A stretch of DNA of 64,000 nucleotides. Origin: Cypionkella psychrotolerans (lineage in GTDB: Bacteria > Pseudomonadota > Alphaproteobacteria > Rhodobacterales > Rhodobacteraceae). Below are positions 8,589 to 16,124 of this stretch, one piece after another. The translations under genes were made by a program, and so were the position numbers. Each line of letters opens with the position of its first letter. The stretch's first letter is position 1. Under the pieces are notes generated by a model. The model was given only the letters and a program-made list of their open reading frames with translations, was not told where the DNA came from and did no database searches. The stretch lies in the NCBI RefSeq assembly GCF_001294535.1, contig NZ_LGIC01000033.1:124001-188000 (forward strand). Reading direction: 5' to 3'.

Positions 8589-9063
8589 CGGGCGCTTGGT
8601 CCTTAAGGCTGGGACGTGGTGGCGTAGTGGACACTGTGACAGGCTTGGGTGGCTATGCGGATTGAGGTTGAAAGACTTTCAAGATTTCTCTGGGTAATGG
8701 CCTTGGTTTTTCTTGAAAGCGGCATGGTTTTTTGGGTTTCCCAACGGACGGCAGATGCCCGATTTTTGCGCAGATGGGCTGAGTGAGGTTAGACCGGATG
8801 CGCGCAGGCTCGCAAGCGTTGGCTCGGGGGATGGGTGAGAATTATGACAGAGGCGCAGGTAGAGATATTCGATATATATCAATGGTGTAGACGGTATTTT
8901 ATGCAGTTTCGGTCCGGGTGGACGCGAGGGCGCGCTTGATTATCAGGCGAAGACAGAAGCAGTTGCGGATTTTTGATGCAGTTTCAGGGTGAAACTTGGC
9001 TTGATTGACGGTTGGGATGGCGCGACTCTGTCGCCAACAGATTGGGCGGAAAAGGAGCAAGCG
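8589..9063. other. divergent intergenic region between transporter operon and deaminase
   Basis: This 475-base gap is visibly richer in A/T than its flanks. It must hold the promoters of both the minus-strand transporter operon and the plus-strand deaminase. I see no convincing gene: a 67-codon minus-strand ORF at 8679-8882 has no family resemblance. Notable motifs are a 10-bp palindrome GATATATATC at 8871-8880 and the inverted repeat at 8981-8995. Fragments beginning ATGCAGTTTC occur twice, near 8900 and 8977. Confidence 0.5.
8981..8995. promoter_or_regulatory. inverted repeat GTTTCA-GGG-TGAAAC, candidate operator
   Basis: This perfect 6-bp inverted repeat with a 3-base spacer lies about 70 bases before the deaminase ATG, within the divergent promoter region. 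The size fits a dimeric repressor half-site pair. Which regulator binds is unknown; a purine- or pyrimidine-responsive one would fit the neighbouring genes. Confidence 0.35.
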
Positions 9064-9540
9064 ATGGCGGAATTGGATCATGTGGCACTGCTGCGGCTGG
9101 CGATTGCGGAGTCGGAGAAAGCCAAACGGGCCGGGGTGCATCCGTTTGCGTCCATTTTGGTCGGGCCGGATGGCGCGGTGCTGATGACGCAGCACAACGC
9201 CTTCATGCCGGATCACGATATGACCGGCCATGCCGAGCGGGTTTTGATGACGCGGGCCTCGACATCGCTGCCGATCGCATTGCTGCGCGAGTGTACGATT
9301 TACACCTCGGCCGAACCCTGCGCGATGTGCGCGGGGGCAATTTATTGGACCGGGCTGAAGCGGGTTGTCTACGGCATGTCAGAGCATCAGTTGAAGCAGA
9401 TCACTGGCAATCACCCCGAGAATCCGACCTTGGATTTGCCTTGCCGGGTGGTGTTTGACGCCGGGCAGCGGCAGGTCGAGGTGATTGGGCCGATGCTAGA
9501 GGATGAAGCGGCTTTGGTGCATGAAGGGGTCTGGGGATAG
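9064..9540 (+). CDS. nucleoside/nucleobase deaminase (cytidine-deaminase superfamily, GuaD-like)
   Basis: The 158-residue cytoplasmic zinc hydrolase carries the superfamily zinc signatures: 'HAE' (in GHAERVLM) with catalytic Glu, and 'PCAMC' about 30 residues later. Layout and length match bacterial guanine deaminases and other nucleoside deaminases rather than tRNA adenosine deaminase. The ATG at 9064 has AAGGAG upstream; a longer frame to 8989 lacks one. It faces away from the Bmp-type transporter and lies next to cytosine deaminase and xanthine dehydrogenase. Guanine to xanthine conversion feeding Xdh is therefore an attractive inference. Confidence 0.82.
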   Translation: MAELDHVALLRLAIAESEKAKRAGVHPFASILVGPDGAVLMTQHNAFMPDHDMTGHAERVLMTRASTSLPIALLRECTIYTSAEPCAMCAGAIYWTGLKRVVYGMSEHQLKQITGNHPENPTLDLPCRVVFDAGQRQVEVIGPMLEDEAALVHEGVWG

Positions 9541-9612
9541 CGATTTATGAGGCCATAAATCGGAGGGGCTGTCAGCCCCCCCGGCTTCGCCTCACCCCTG
9601 CGCGTATTTCGG

Positions 9613-9645
9613 AAAGAGCAACTGCTTGAGAGAATTGCTCTTTTT
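9613..9645. terminator. bidirectional terminator between converging deaminase genes
   Basis: A 9-bp perfect inverted repeat (AAAGAGCAA/TTGCTCTTT) with a 13-base loop lies between the converging deaminase and codA. T-runs occur on both strands (TTTTTG on plus; TTT then CCG on minus). The right arm is part of a dispersed repeat (9631-9654, minus). Confidence 0.55.
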
Positions 9646-9654
9646 GAAATACTC
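9631..9654 (-). repeat. dispersed intergenic repeat, GAGTATTT-type copy
   Basis: On the minus strand this 24-base element differs from 3253-3276 at only two positions. It is preceded by CCTCCGGCGG, which is also seen at the 61.5-kb copy. Here it doubles as half of the terminator hairpin. Confidence 0.5.
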
Positions 9655-9690
9655 CCGCCGGAGGCTTGCATAGGCGGCGCAAGCGCGGCG

Positions 9691-10980
9691 CTAGTAATCT
9701 GGTGCGAAGTCAATCGCGGGGTCGATTGCAGACGGGCGACCTTCTAGGAACAGCGTTCCCACACGCGGGGCGGTGCGGGCGATGATTTTGCCCGCTTTGA
9801 TCACCAGCAGTTTAGTGGCTTTCAGGCGCAGGGCCTCGGCGGGATCGCGGGCTTGCAGCAGAATCAGGTCGGCGTTGCGGCCTTTCTCCAGCCCGTAGTT
9901 TTCCAAGCCCATGGTTTTGGCTGAGTTCACCGTCAGGGCGTTGAAGATCTTGGTTTTGTCTTCCAGAGAGGCCATCTGGGCACTGTGGATGGCCATATGG
10001 CCGACCTCCAGCATGTCGCCAGAACCCATCGCATACCACGGGTCCATCACGCAATCATGGCCGAACGAGACGTTGACACCAGCGGCCATCAGTTCCGGCA
10101 CCCGGGTCATGCCACGGCGCTTGGGGTAGCTGTCGTGGCGGCCTTGCAGCATGATGTTGATCAGCGGGTTGGGGATGACGTTCATCTGGGATTCCGCGAT
10201 CAGCGGGATCAGTTTTGAGACGTAGTAATTGTCCATCGAATGCATCGAGGTCAGGTGCGAGCCCGCAACGCGGCCTTGTAATCCGTGGCGGATGGTTTGC
10301 TGTGCGAGGGTTTCGACGTGGCGTGACATTGGGTCGTCGGTTTCGTCACAATGCATGTCGACCGGCAGGCCGCGCTCGGCGGCGAGGCGGCAGAGGGCTT
10401 CGACGCTGGCTTGGCCTTCGGCCATTGTGCGCTCGAAATGCGGGATGCCACCGACGATATCGACGCCCATGTCGAGGGCGCGGGTGAGGGATTTCACCCC
10501 TTCGGGCGCGCGGTGGTAGCCGTCTTGCGGGAAAGCCACCAGTTGCAGGTCGATGTAGGGGGCAACGCGGCGTTTGACCTCCAGCATCGCCTCAACGGTG
10601 GTGAGTTTGGGGTCAGAGGTGTCGACATGGGTGCGGATCGCCAGCAGGCCTTGGGTGACGGCGAGGTCACAGTAGCGCAGGGCGCGGGTGACGAGGGCGT
10701 CGATGGTCAGTGTCGGGCGGAGTTCGCCCCAAAGCGCAATGCCTTCTAGCAGGGTGCCAGAGCGGTTCATCCGGGGCAGGCCGAGCGACAGGGTGGCGTC
10801 CATATGGAAATGCGGGTCGACGAAGGGCGGCGAGGCGAGGCGGCCTGTGGCGTCGATGTCTTCACGGGCGCCGGCTTGGATGTGGGGGGCGATTTCGGCG
10901 ATTTTGTTGGCCAAGATGGCGATGTCTTGGCCTTTGCGGCCATCGGGGAGGTTGGCGTTTCTTAGGATCAGATCGAACAT
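9691..10980 (-). CDS. codA: cytosine deaminase (amidohydrolase family)
   Basis: The 429-residue cytoplasmic metalloenzyme has amidohydrolase metal ligands in 'VDPHFHMD' (His57/His59), 'VDMHCDETDD' (His near residue 214) and 'VSFGHDCVMDPWY' (Asp near residue 313). 'NPLINIMLQGRHDSYPKRRGMTRV' closely resembles CodA. CodA hydrolyses cytosine to uracil and ammonia. The frame opens with a GTG at 10986, but the ATG at 10980 has AAGGGG at five bases and is preferred. It lies 49 bases downstream of xdhC on the same strand and may be the last gene of the xdh operon. Confidence 0.86.
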   Translation of the reverse strand: MFDLILRNANLPDGRKGQDIAILANKIAEIAPHIQAGAREDIDATGRLASPPFVDPHFHMDATLSLGLPRMNRSGTLLEGIALWGELRPTLTIDALVTRALRYCDLAVTQGLLAIRTHVDTSDPKLTTVEAMLEVKRRVAPYIDLQLVAFPQDGYHRAPEGVKSLTRALDMGVDIVGGIPHFERTMAEGQASVEALCRLAAERGLPVDMHCDETDDPMSRHVETLAQQTIRHGLQGRVAGSHLTSMHSMDNYYVSKLIPLIAESQMNVIPNPLINIMLQGRHDSYPKRRGMTRVPELMAAGVNVSFGHDCVMDPWYAMGSGDMLEVGHMAIHSAQMASLEDKTKIFNALTVNSAKTMGLENYGLEKGRNADLILLQARDPAEALRLKATKLLVIKAGKIIARTAPRVGTLFLEGRPSAIDPAIDFAPDY

Positions 10981-11029
10981 GGGCACCCCTTGGAGGTTTG
11001 CGGCAGGGTTGAGGGTTTTCGCTTTGGCG

Positions 11030-11974
11030 TCAAGCGGTGCGGCTGGGGGCGGTTAGGCTGTAGCCAGCCTGTGCGGTGGGGCGCAACACGTGGGCGGCGA
11101 CGCCGATGGCGATGGCATTTGGGTGTTTGCCAAGGCTGGGGTCGCCGATCGGGCAGGTGATTTTGGCGATGGTTTGGGGGGCGTGGCCGAGGGCTTTCAG
11201 GCGGCTTTGGAAGCGGGCCCATTTGGTTTGTGATCCGATCAGGCCCAGCGATTGGAAGCCGTGCAGCAGCAGGCGGTGGCAGAGGTCTAAGTCCAGGGCG
11301 TGGGAATAGGTGAGGACCAGATGCTCGGCACCATGGGGGGCGAGGGCGACGGCGTTGGCGGGGTTTTCGACGGGGAGGGCGGTGGCGTTGTGGGGGACGG
11401 CGTCGGGGAAGCGGCTGGGGGCTACGTCGATCCAAGTGATGTGGAGGTCAGGCAGCGGGGCGAGGGTGTGGACGAGGGCGCGGCCGACATGGCCTGCGCC
11501 CCAGATCCAGAGTTCGCGCATCGGGCGGGCGAGGGGCTCGATCATCCAGCCTTGCAGCAGGTGGGGGCTGGGGAGTGTGCCTTGGTTACGGGCGTTTGCC
11601 AGCAGGCGTTTGACGGCGAGCGGCATCGGCTGGTCGGTGGTGGGGCGGGCGATCAGCGGGCTGGGTTCGGGCAGGGTTTCGCTGGTGAAGACTTCGGTGA
11701 ACAGGGTGACCGCGCCGCCGCAGCATTGGTTTAGTTTTGGGCCGAGGGCGGTGTGGGTGACGGATTTTTCTTGGGTTTGCAGCAGGGTGCGGGCGTGTTG
11801 GGTGGCTTGATGCTCTAGCGCGCCGCCGCCGACGGTGCCGGATTGGCCCGTGGACCAGACCAGCATGGATGCACCGACTTCGCGGGGGGAGGAGCCCTGA
11901 TGCGCGGCGATGACGATGCGGGCGGTGGGGCCGTGTTGGGTGACGGTTTGGCTGAGGCTGGCAAGGTCAAACAT
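11030..11974 (-). CDS. xdhC: xanthine dehydrogenase accessory protein XdhC
   Basis: The 314-residue protein has an N-terminal XdhC/CoxI domain ('VIAAHQGSSPREVGASMLV', 'GTVGGGALEHQA') and a C-terminal Rossmann-like domain beginning 'ELWIWGAGHVGRAL' near residue 150. XdhC binds molybdenum cofactor, supports its sulfuration and inserts it into XdhB. It sits downstream of xdhB on the same strand, separated by 192 bases that hold a short palindrome, so expression may be reduced relative to xdhAB. Confidence 0.92.
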   Translation of the reverse strand: MFDLASLSQTVTQHGPTARIVIAAHQGSSPREVGASMLVWSTGQSGTVGGGALEHQATQHARTLLQTQEKSVTHTALGPKLNQCCGGAVTLFTEVFTSETLPEPSPLIARPTTDQPMPLAVKRLLANARNQGTLPSPHLLQGWMIEPLARPMRELWIWGAGHVGRALVHTLAPLPDLHITWIDVAPSRFPDAVPHNATALPVENPANAVALAPHGAEHLVLTYSHALDLDLCHRLLLHGFQSLGLIGSQTKWARFQSRLKALGHAPQTIAKITCPIGDPSLGKHPNAIAIGVAAHVLRPTAQAGYSLTAPSRTA

Positions 11975-12135
11975 GGCGGGGCCGGGGGCAGGCGCGTGCA
12001 GCCGCCAAAGGGGTGGGGCGGTGGCTTGCGGTTATTGGTTTCGCGCAGTGGAAAAGATGTGATGCGGTGGCTGGGCCGTGACAAGCCGTGCTTTGCGACA
12101 GAGCGACGTGGCGCACAATCTGCAAGCCGGGGCCA

Positions 12136-12154
12136 CGATTTTTCTCAAAAATCG
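12136..12154. repeat. short palindrome CGATTTTT-CTC-AAAAATCG in the xdhB-xdhC gap
   Basis: This 8-bp perfect inverted repeat lies just after the xdhB stop (minus-strand transcription). A related element is at 28668-28689. On the minus strand both read roughly (C)GATTTT..AGAAAAATC(C)GTG, suggesting a repeated 3'-end hairpin. The A/T stem is weak as an RNA terminator. Confidence 0.45.
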
Positions 12155-12166
12155 GCTGCGGGCGGG

Positions 12167-14506
12167 TCATGCGCGTTGACCTTGCACGGCGGCGAGGATG
12201 CGTTCGGGGGTGGCGGGGGCGTCGAGGTTTGGGTAGCGCGTACCGTCTCCGCAGGCGGCTATCGCGTCGGATAGGGCGAGGAAGGCAGAAATGCCGAGGT
12301 TGAAGGGGGGTTCTCCGACGGCTTTGGATTTGCCGACGGTGTTTTCTCGGTTGGGGCTATCCCACAAAGCGACATTGAAGATTGGCGGGCGATCCGAGCA
12401 GGCGGGGATTTTGTAGGTGCTGGGGGCGTGGGTGGTGAGTGCGCCTTTGGCGTTCCAGACCAGTTCTTCGGTGGTCAGCCATCCGACACCTTGAACGTAA
12501 GCGCCTTCGACTTGGCCGATGTCGAGCGCGGGGTTCAGGCTGGTTCCGGCGTCGTGCAGAATGTCGGTGCGCAGGATGCGGTTTTCGCCGGTGAGGGTGT
12601 CGATGACGACTTCTGTGATGGCGGCTCCGTAGGCGAAATACAGGAAGGGGCGGCCTTTGCCTTTGACGCGGTCCCAGTTGATTTTGGGGGTGGCGTAGAA
12701 GCCGGTGGAGCTGAGGGAAATTCGGGCTTGGTAGGCCCATGCGACGACTTGGGCGAAGGGGTAGGATTCGCCGCCTGCGCGCACGGTTCCGTTCTCAAAC
12801 CGGACTTCGTTGGGGTGGGTGCCAAGCTTGTCGGCGAGGAAATCGGCCATGCGGGCGCGGATGATCTCGCAGGCGTTTTGCGCGGCCATGCCGTTCATAT
12901 CAGCCCCGGATGACGCGGCAGTGGCGGAGGTGTTGGGGACTTTTGCGGTATCGGTGGCGGTGATTTTTACTTGGGATGTGTCGACGCCGAACACCGAGGC
13001 TGCGACTTGCGCGACCTTTTGGTTCAGGCCCTGGCCCATCTCGGTGCCGCCGTGGTTGAGGTGGATCGAGCCGTCTTGATAGACATGCACCAAGGCTCCC
13101 GCTTGGTTCAGCCAAGTGAGGGTGAAGGAGATGCCGAATTTGACCGGGGTGAACGCGAGGCCACGTTTTAGGATCGGGTTTGTGCTATTCCAAGCGGTGA
13201 TTTCAGCACGGCGGGACTGGTAATTGCTTGATTTTTCTAAGGCATCGTGGATGTCTTGGCCGACGAAGTCTTCGACTTCCATGAAATAAGGGGTGGTTTG
13301 TGGGGCGGAGTTCGCGGGGGAATAGGTTGAACCAATCCGGTGGCCGGTGCCGGGTCCGGTGGGGCCAGCGGCGCGGTAATAGTTAAGTTTGCGGATATCG
13401 TTGGGGTCTTTTTTCAGCGTGTGGGCGATGTGGTCGATCACTCGCTCAATCCCGATGATGCCCTGCGGGCCGCCGAAGCCGCGGTAGGCGGTGGCGGATT
13501 GGGTGTTGGTTTTCAGGCGGTGTGACTCGATGCGAATGTCGGGCAAATGGTAGCAGTTGTCGGCGTGCAGCATGGCGCGGTCGGCAACGGCAAGCGACAG
13601 GTCTTGCGCCCAACCGCAGCGGACGAGATGGGTGAAATCCATGCCAAGGATGCGGCCTTCGGCGTCAATTCCGGCGCGATAGGTGATGCGCAGATCGTGG
13701 CGTTTGCCGGTGATCATCATATCGTCGTCGCGGTCGTAGCGCATTTTGCAGGGCTTGTTCAGGTCTCGGGCGGCGATGGCGCAGGCGATGGCGAGGGCGT
13801 TGCCTTGGCTTTCCTTACCGCCGAAACCGCCGCCCATGCGGCGGGTTTCTACGCGGACGGCAGACATCGGCAGGTGCAGGGCGTGCGCGACTTTGTGTTG
13901 GATTTCCGTGGGGTGCTGGGTGGAGGAATAGATATGTATGCCGTCTTCTTGCGGGACTGCGGCGGCTATTTGGCCTTCGAGGTAGAAGTGTTCTTGGCCG
14001 CCGACTTCTAGCGTGCCTTCGATGATCTGGGCGGCGGTGGCGATGGCTTTGGCGGCGTCGCCTTTGGCCCAGATGATCGGGCCTTGCTCGAAGCGGGAGT
14101 TGGCTTTGAGGGCGTCGTCTACCGTCAGCAGGGCGGGGAGGTCGGCGTAGGTGATTTGGCCCAAGCGCGCGGCTTTGCGGGCGTTGAGATGGGTGTCGGC
14201 GATGACGAGGAAAACGGGTTGGCCGAAGTAGTGGACTTTACCCACGGCGAGCAGGGGCTCGTCGTGGATGGAGGGCGAGCAATCCGGCATCTCGGCGAAG
14301 TCGGCAGTGCTATAGACTTTGATCACGCCGGGGGCGGCGCGGACTGCGGAAAGGTCGATGGCGGTGATGCTGCCGTGGGCGCAGATGGAGAGGCCGAAGG
14401 CGGCGTGCAGGGTGCCTGCGGGCAGCGGAATGTCGTCAAGATAGCGGGCTTGGCCTGTGACGTGCAGGGGGGCGGAGTCGTGTGGGAGGGGTTTGCCCAT
14501 GGTCAT
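12167..14506 (-). CDS. xdhB: xanthine dehydrogenase, molybdopterin-binding subunit
   Basis: The 779-residue protein spans the full large subunit. It has an N-terminal aldehyde oxidase/xanthine dehydrogenase a/b hammerhead domain ('GQARYLDDIPLP') and Mo-cofactor domains with 'RRMGGGFGGKE', 'AYRGFGGPQG' and, near the C terminus, 'VGEPPFNLG' carrying the catalytic Glu. It oxidises hypoxanthine and xanthine to urate, passing electrons to the XdhA Fe-S/FAD chain. It overlaps xdhA by four bases (ATGA, 14503-14506), consistent with a stable 1:1 complex. Confidence 0.95.
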   Translation of the reverse strand: MTMGKPLPHDSAPLHVTGQARYLDDIPLPAGTLHAAFGLSICAHGSITAIDLSAVRAAPGVIKVYSTADFAEMPDCSPSIHDEPLLAVGKVHYFGQPVFLVIADTHLNARKAARLGQITYADLPALLTVDDALKANSRFEQGPIIWAKGDAAKAIATAAQIIEGTLEVGGQEHFYLEGQIAAAVPQEDGIHIYSSTQHPTEIQHKVAHALHLPMSAVRVETRRMGGGFGGKESQGNALAIACAIAARDLNKPCKMRYDRDDDMMITGKRHDLRITYRAGIDAEGRILGMDFTHLVRCGWAQDLSLAVADRAMLHADNCYHLPDIRIESHRLKTNTQSATAYRGFGGPQGIIGIERVIDHIAHTLKKDPNDIRKLNYYRAAGPTGPGTGHRIGSTYSPANSAPQTTPYFMEVEDFVGQDIHDALEKSSNYQSRRAEITAWNSTNPILKRGLAFTPVKFGISFTLTWLNQAGALVHVYQDGSIHLNHGGTEMGQGLNQKVAQVAASVFGVDTSQVKITATDTAKVPNTSATAASSGADMNGMAAQNACEIIRARMADFLADKLGTHPNEVRFENGTVRAGGESYPFAQVVAWAYQARISLSSTGFYATPKINWDRVKGKGRPFLYFAYGAAITEVVIDTLTGENRILRTDILHDAGTSLNPALDIGQVEGAYVQGVGWLTTEELVWNAKGALTTHAPSTYKIPACSDRPPIFNVALWDSPNRENTVGKSKAVGEPPFNLGISAFLALSDAIAACGDGTRYPNLDAPATPERILAAVQGQRA

Positions 14507-15897
14507 AGCGCGACCTCCAAAACGTTTGTCGCGGTGCCGTTGAGGTCGTGGAAATAGCGGATCAGCAGGTTTTGTGCGGTGGTGAGGCGGTAGGTGGACG
14601 AAGCGCGCATGTCGGTGAGGGGTTGAAAATCTTTGACGAATTCGGGGAGGGCGGTTTGCAGGGTTTCTAGGGTGAAGGGTTTGTTTAGGACGGCGGTTTC
14701 GACATGGCTGGCGCGTTTGGGGATGCCTGCCATGCCGCCGAAGGCGATGCGGGCTTGGGTGATTTGGTTGGCCTCAACGGTGATGTTGAAGCAACCGAGC
14801 ACGGCGGAAATGTCTTGATCGAAGCGTTTGGTGAGTTTGTAGCAGCGTAGGGCGGGGGCGTTTGACGGGATGGATATGCCTGCGACGAACTCACCGGGGT
14901 GGCGGTCTTGTTTGCGGTATTCGATGAAGAAGGATTCGAGGGGGATCGAGCGGAGGTCGTGGCCTTTGCGCAGGTGCAGCGTGGCACCGAGGGCGATCAG
15001 GGCGGGCGGGCCGTCGCCGATCGGCGAGCCATTGGCGATGTTGCCGCCGATGGTGGCGGCGTTGCGGACTTGCTCGGAAGCATAGCGGCGCAGCAGTTCG
15101 GCGAAGGAGGGGTGGTGCGGCAGCAAGGCCTCGCGCAGCTGATTAACGGTGACGCCCGCGCCGATGTGGAGCTGGCCGGGGGAGTGTTCGATCTGTTGCA
15201 GGTCGGTGACGGCGTTCAGGAAGGCCACCGGGCCGAGGTCGCGCAGTTGTTTGGTAACCCAGAGACCGACATCGGTGGCCCCGGCGATCAGGGTGGCGTT
15301 GGGGTTTTGCTGATACCAGTCGGCGAGATCATCGCTGTTGGTGGGGCGGAACGCGCCGGGGAGGCTATGCGCCTCCCCCGTCCCCACCGTGTCGGGCAGG
15401 CTGTGTTGGTCGGTTTGCATCCAGTCGGGGATCGGGGCTGATTCGGCGGCTTTTGCGGCGCGGATGATCGGGGCGTAGCCGGTGCAGCGGCAGAGGTTTC
15501 CGGCGAGGGTGGTGTCGTGGTCGGTGCGGTTCAGGGTGTGGGCGATGGCCATTGAGGCGATAAAACCGGGGGTGCAGAAGCCGCATTGGCTGCCGTGGTG
15601 GGCGATCATCTCGGCTTGGACAGGATGGAGGGTGCCGTTCGGGCCAGAGATGCCCTCGACGGTGCGGACGGCTTTACCGTGCAGTTGTGGTAGGAACAGG
15701 ATGCAGGCGTTCAGGGCTTTCGGGCCATTGGCATCGGTGACCATGACAGTGCAGGCGCCGCAATCGCCTTCATTGCAACCCTCTTTGGTGCCGCAAAGGG
15801 ATTTATCTTCGCGCAGGTATTCCAGCAGGGTGCGCGTCGGACTGCCGCCTGCGATGCGCACCGGCGTTCCGTTCAAGAGAAACGCTGTCTCGGTCAT
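14503..15897 (-). CDS. xdhA: xanthine dehydrogenase, Fe-S/FAD subunit
   Basis: The 464-residue protein carries, in order, a plant-type [2Fe-2S] domain (Cys41, Cys46, Cys49 and Cys65 in 'GCNEGDCGACT...NAC'), a second [2Fe-2S] domain ('CGFC' at 104-107 and 'CRC' at 135-137), an FAD-binding domain ('NATIGGNIANGSPIGDGPP') and a CO-dehydrogenase flavoprotein C-terminal domain. Electrons pass from XdhB through these centres to NAD+. It is the first gene of xdhA-xdhB-xdhC and is divergent from dnaE. Confidence 0.95.
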   Translation of the reverse strand: MTETAFLLNGTPVRIAGGSPTRTLLEYLREDKSLCGTKEGCNEGDCGACTVMVTDANGPKALNACILFLPQLHGKAVRTVEGISGPNGTLHPVQAEMIAHHGSQCGFCTPGFIASMAIAHTLNRTDHDTTLAGNLCRCTGYAPIIRAAKAAESAPIPDWMQTDQHSLPDTVGTGEAHSLPGAFRPTNSDDLADWYQQNPNATLIAGATDVGLWVTKQLRDLGPVAFLNAVTDLQQIEHSPGQLHIGAGVTVNQLREALLPHHPSFAELLRRYASEQVRNAATIGGNIANGSPIGDGPPALIALGATLHLRKGHDLRSIPLESFFIEYRKQDRHPGEFVAGISIPSNAPALRCYKLTKRFDQDISAVLGCFNITVEANQITQARIAFGGMAGIPKRASHVETAVLNKPFTLETLQTALPEFVKDFQPLTDMRASSTYRLTTAQNLLIRYFHDLNGTATNVLEVAL

Positions 15898-16124
15898 GGT
15901 CTATCCTGCCGCTGTCTGTCTCAACTGGGCCTTGTGCGCGCCCGCCCGATGCGGCGTAAAGCGGGTCGCGCGACCTTAAGATTGGTCCGTGTCAGGATTT
16001 ATCAAGCCTGCACCGACATCGTTTGGCAAGCATTACCTTTTTGGCGCTGAGGATAGCAGTTTCAGGATTTGCCTGCGAATAGGGCGGGCTTTTGTTCCGG
16101 GCGCCGGTTGGTTAGGCTAGGCCC

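Noticed and set aside
8679-8882. 67-codon minus-strand ORF in the transporter/deaminase gap
   Set aside because: No family resemblance, poor ribosome-binding site and atypical composition; treated as non-coding.
11881-11896. Second GGGAGGAG/CTCCTCCC occurrence as another cuckoo RNA
   Set aside because: It lies inside the xdhC coding sequence with no flanking stem or terminator.
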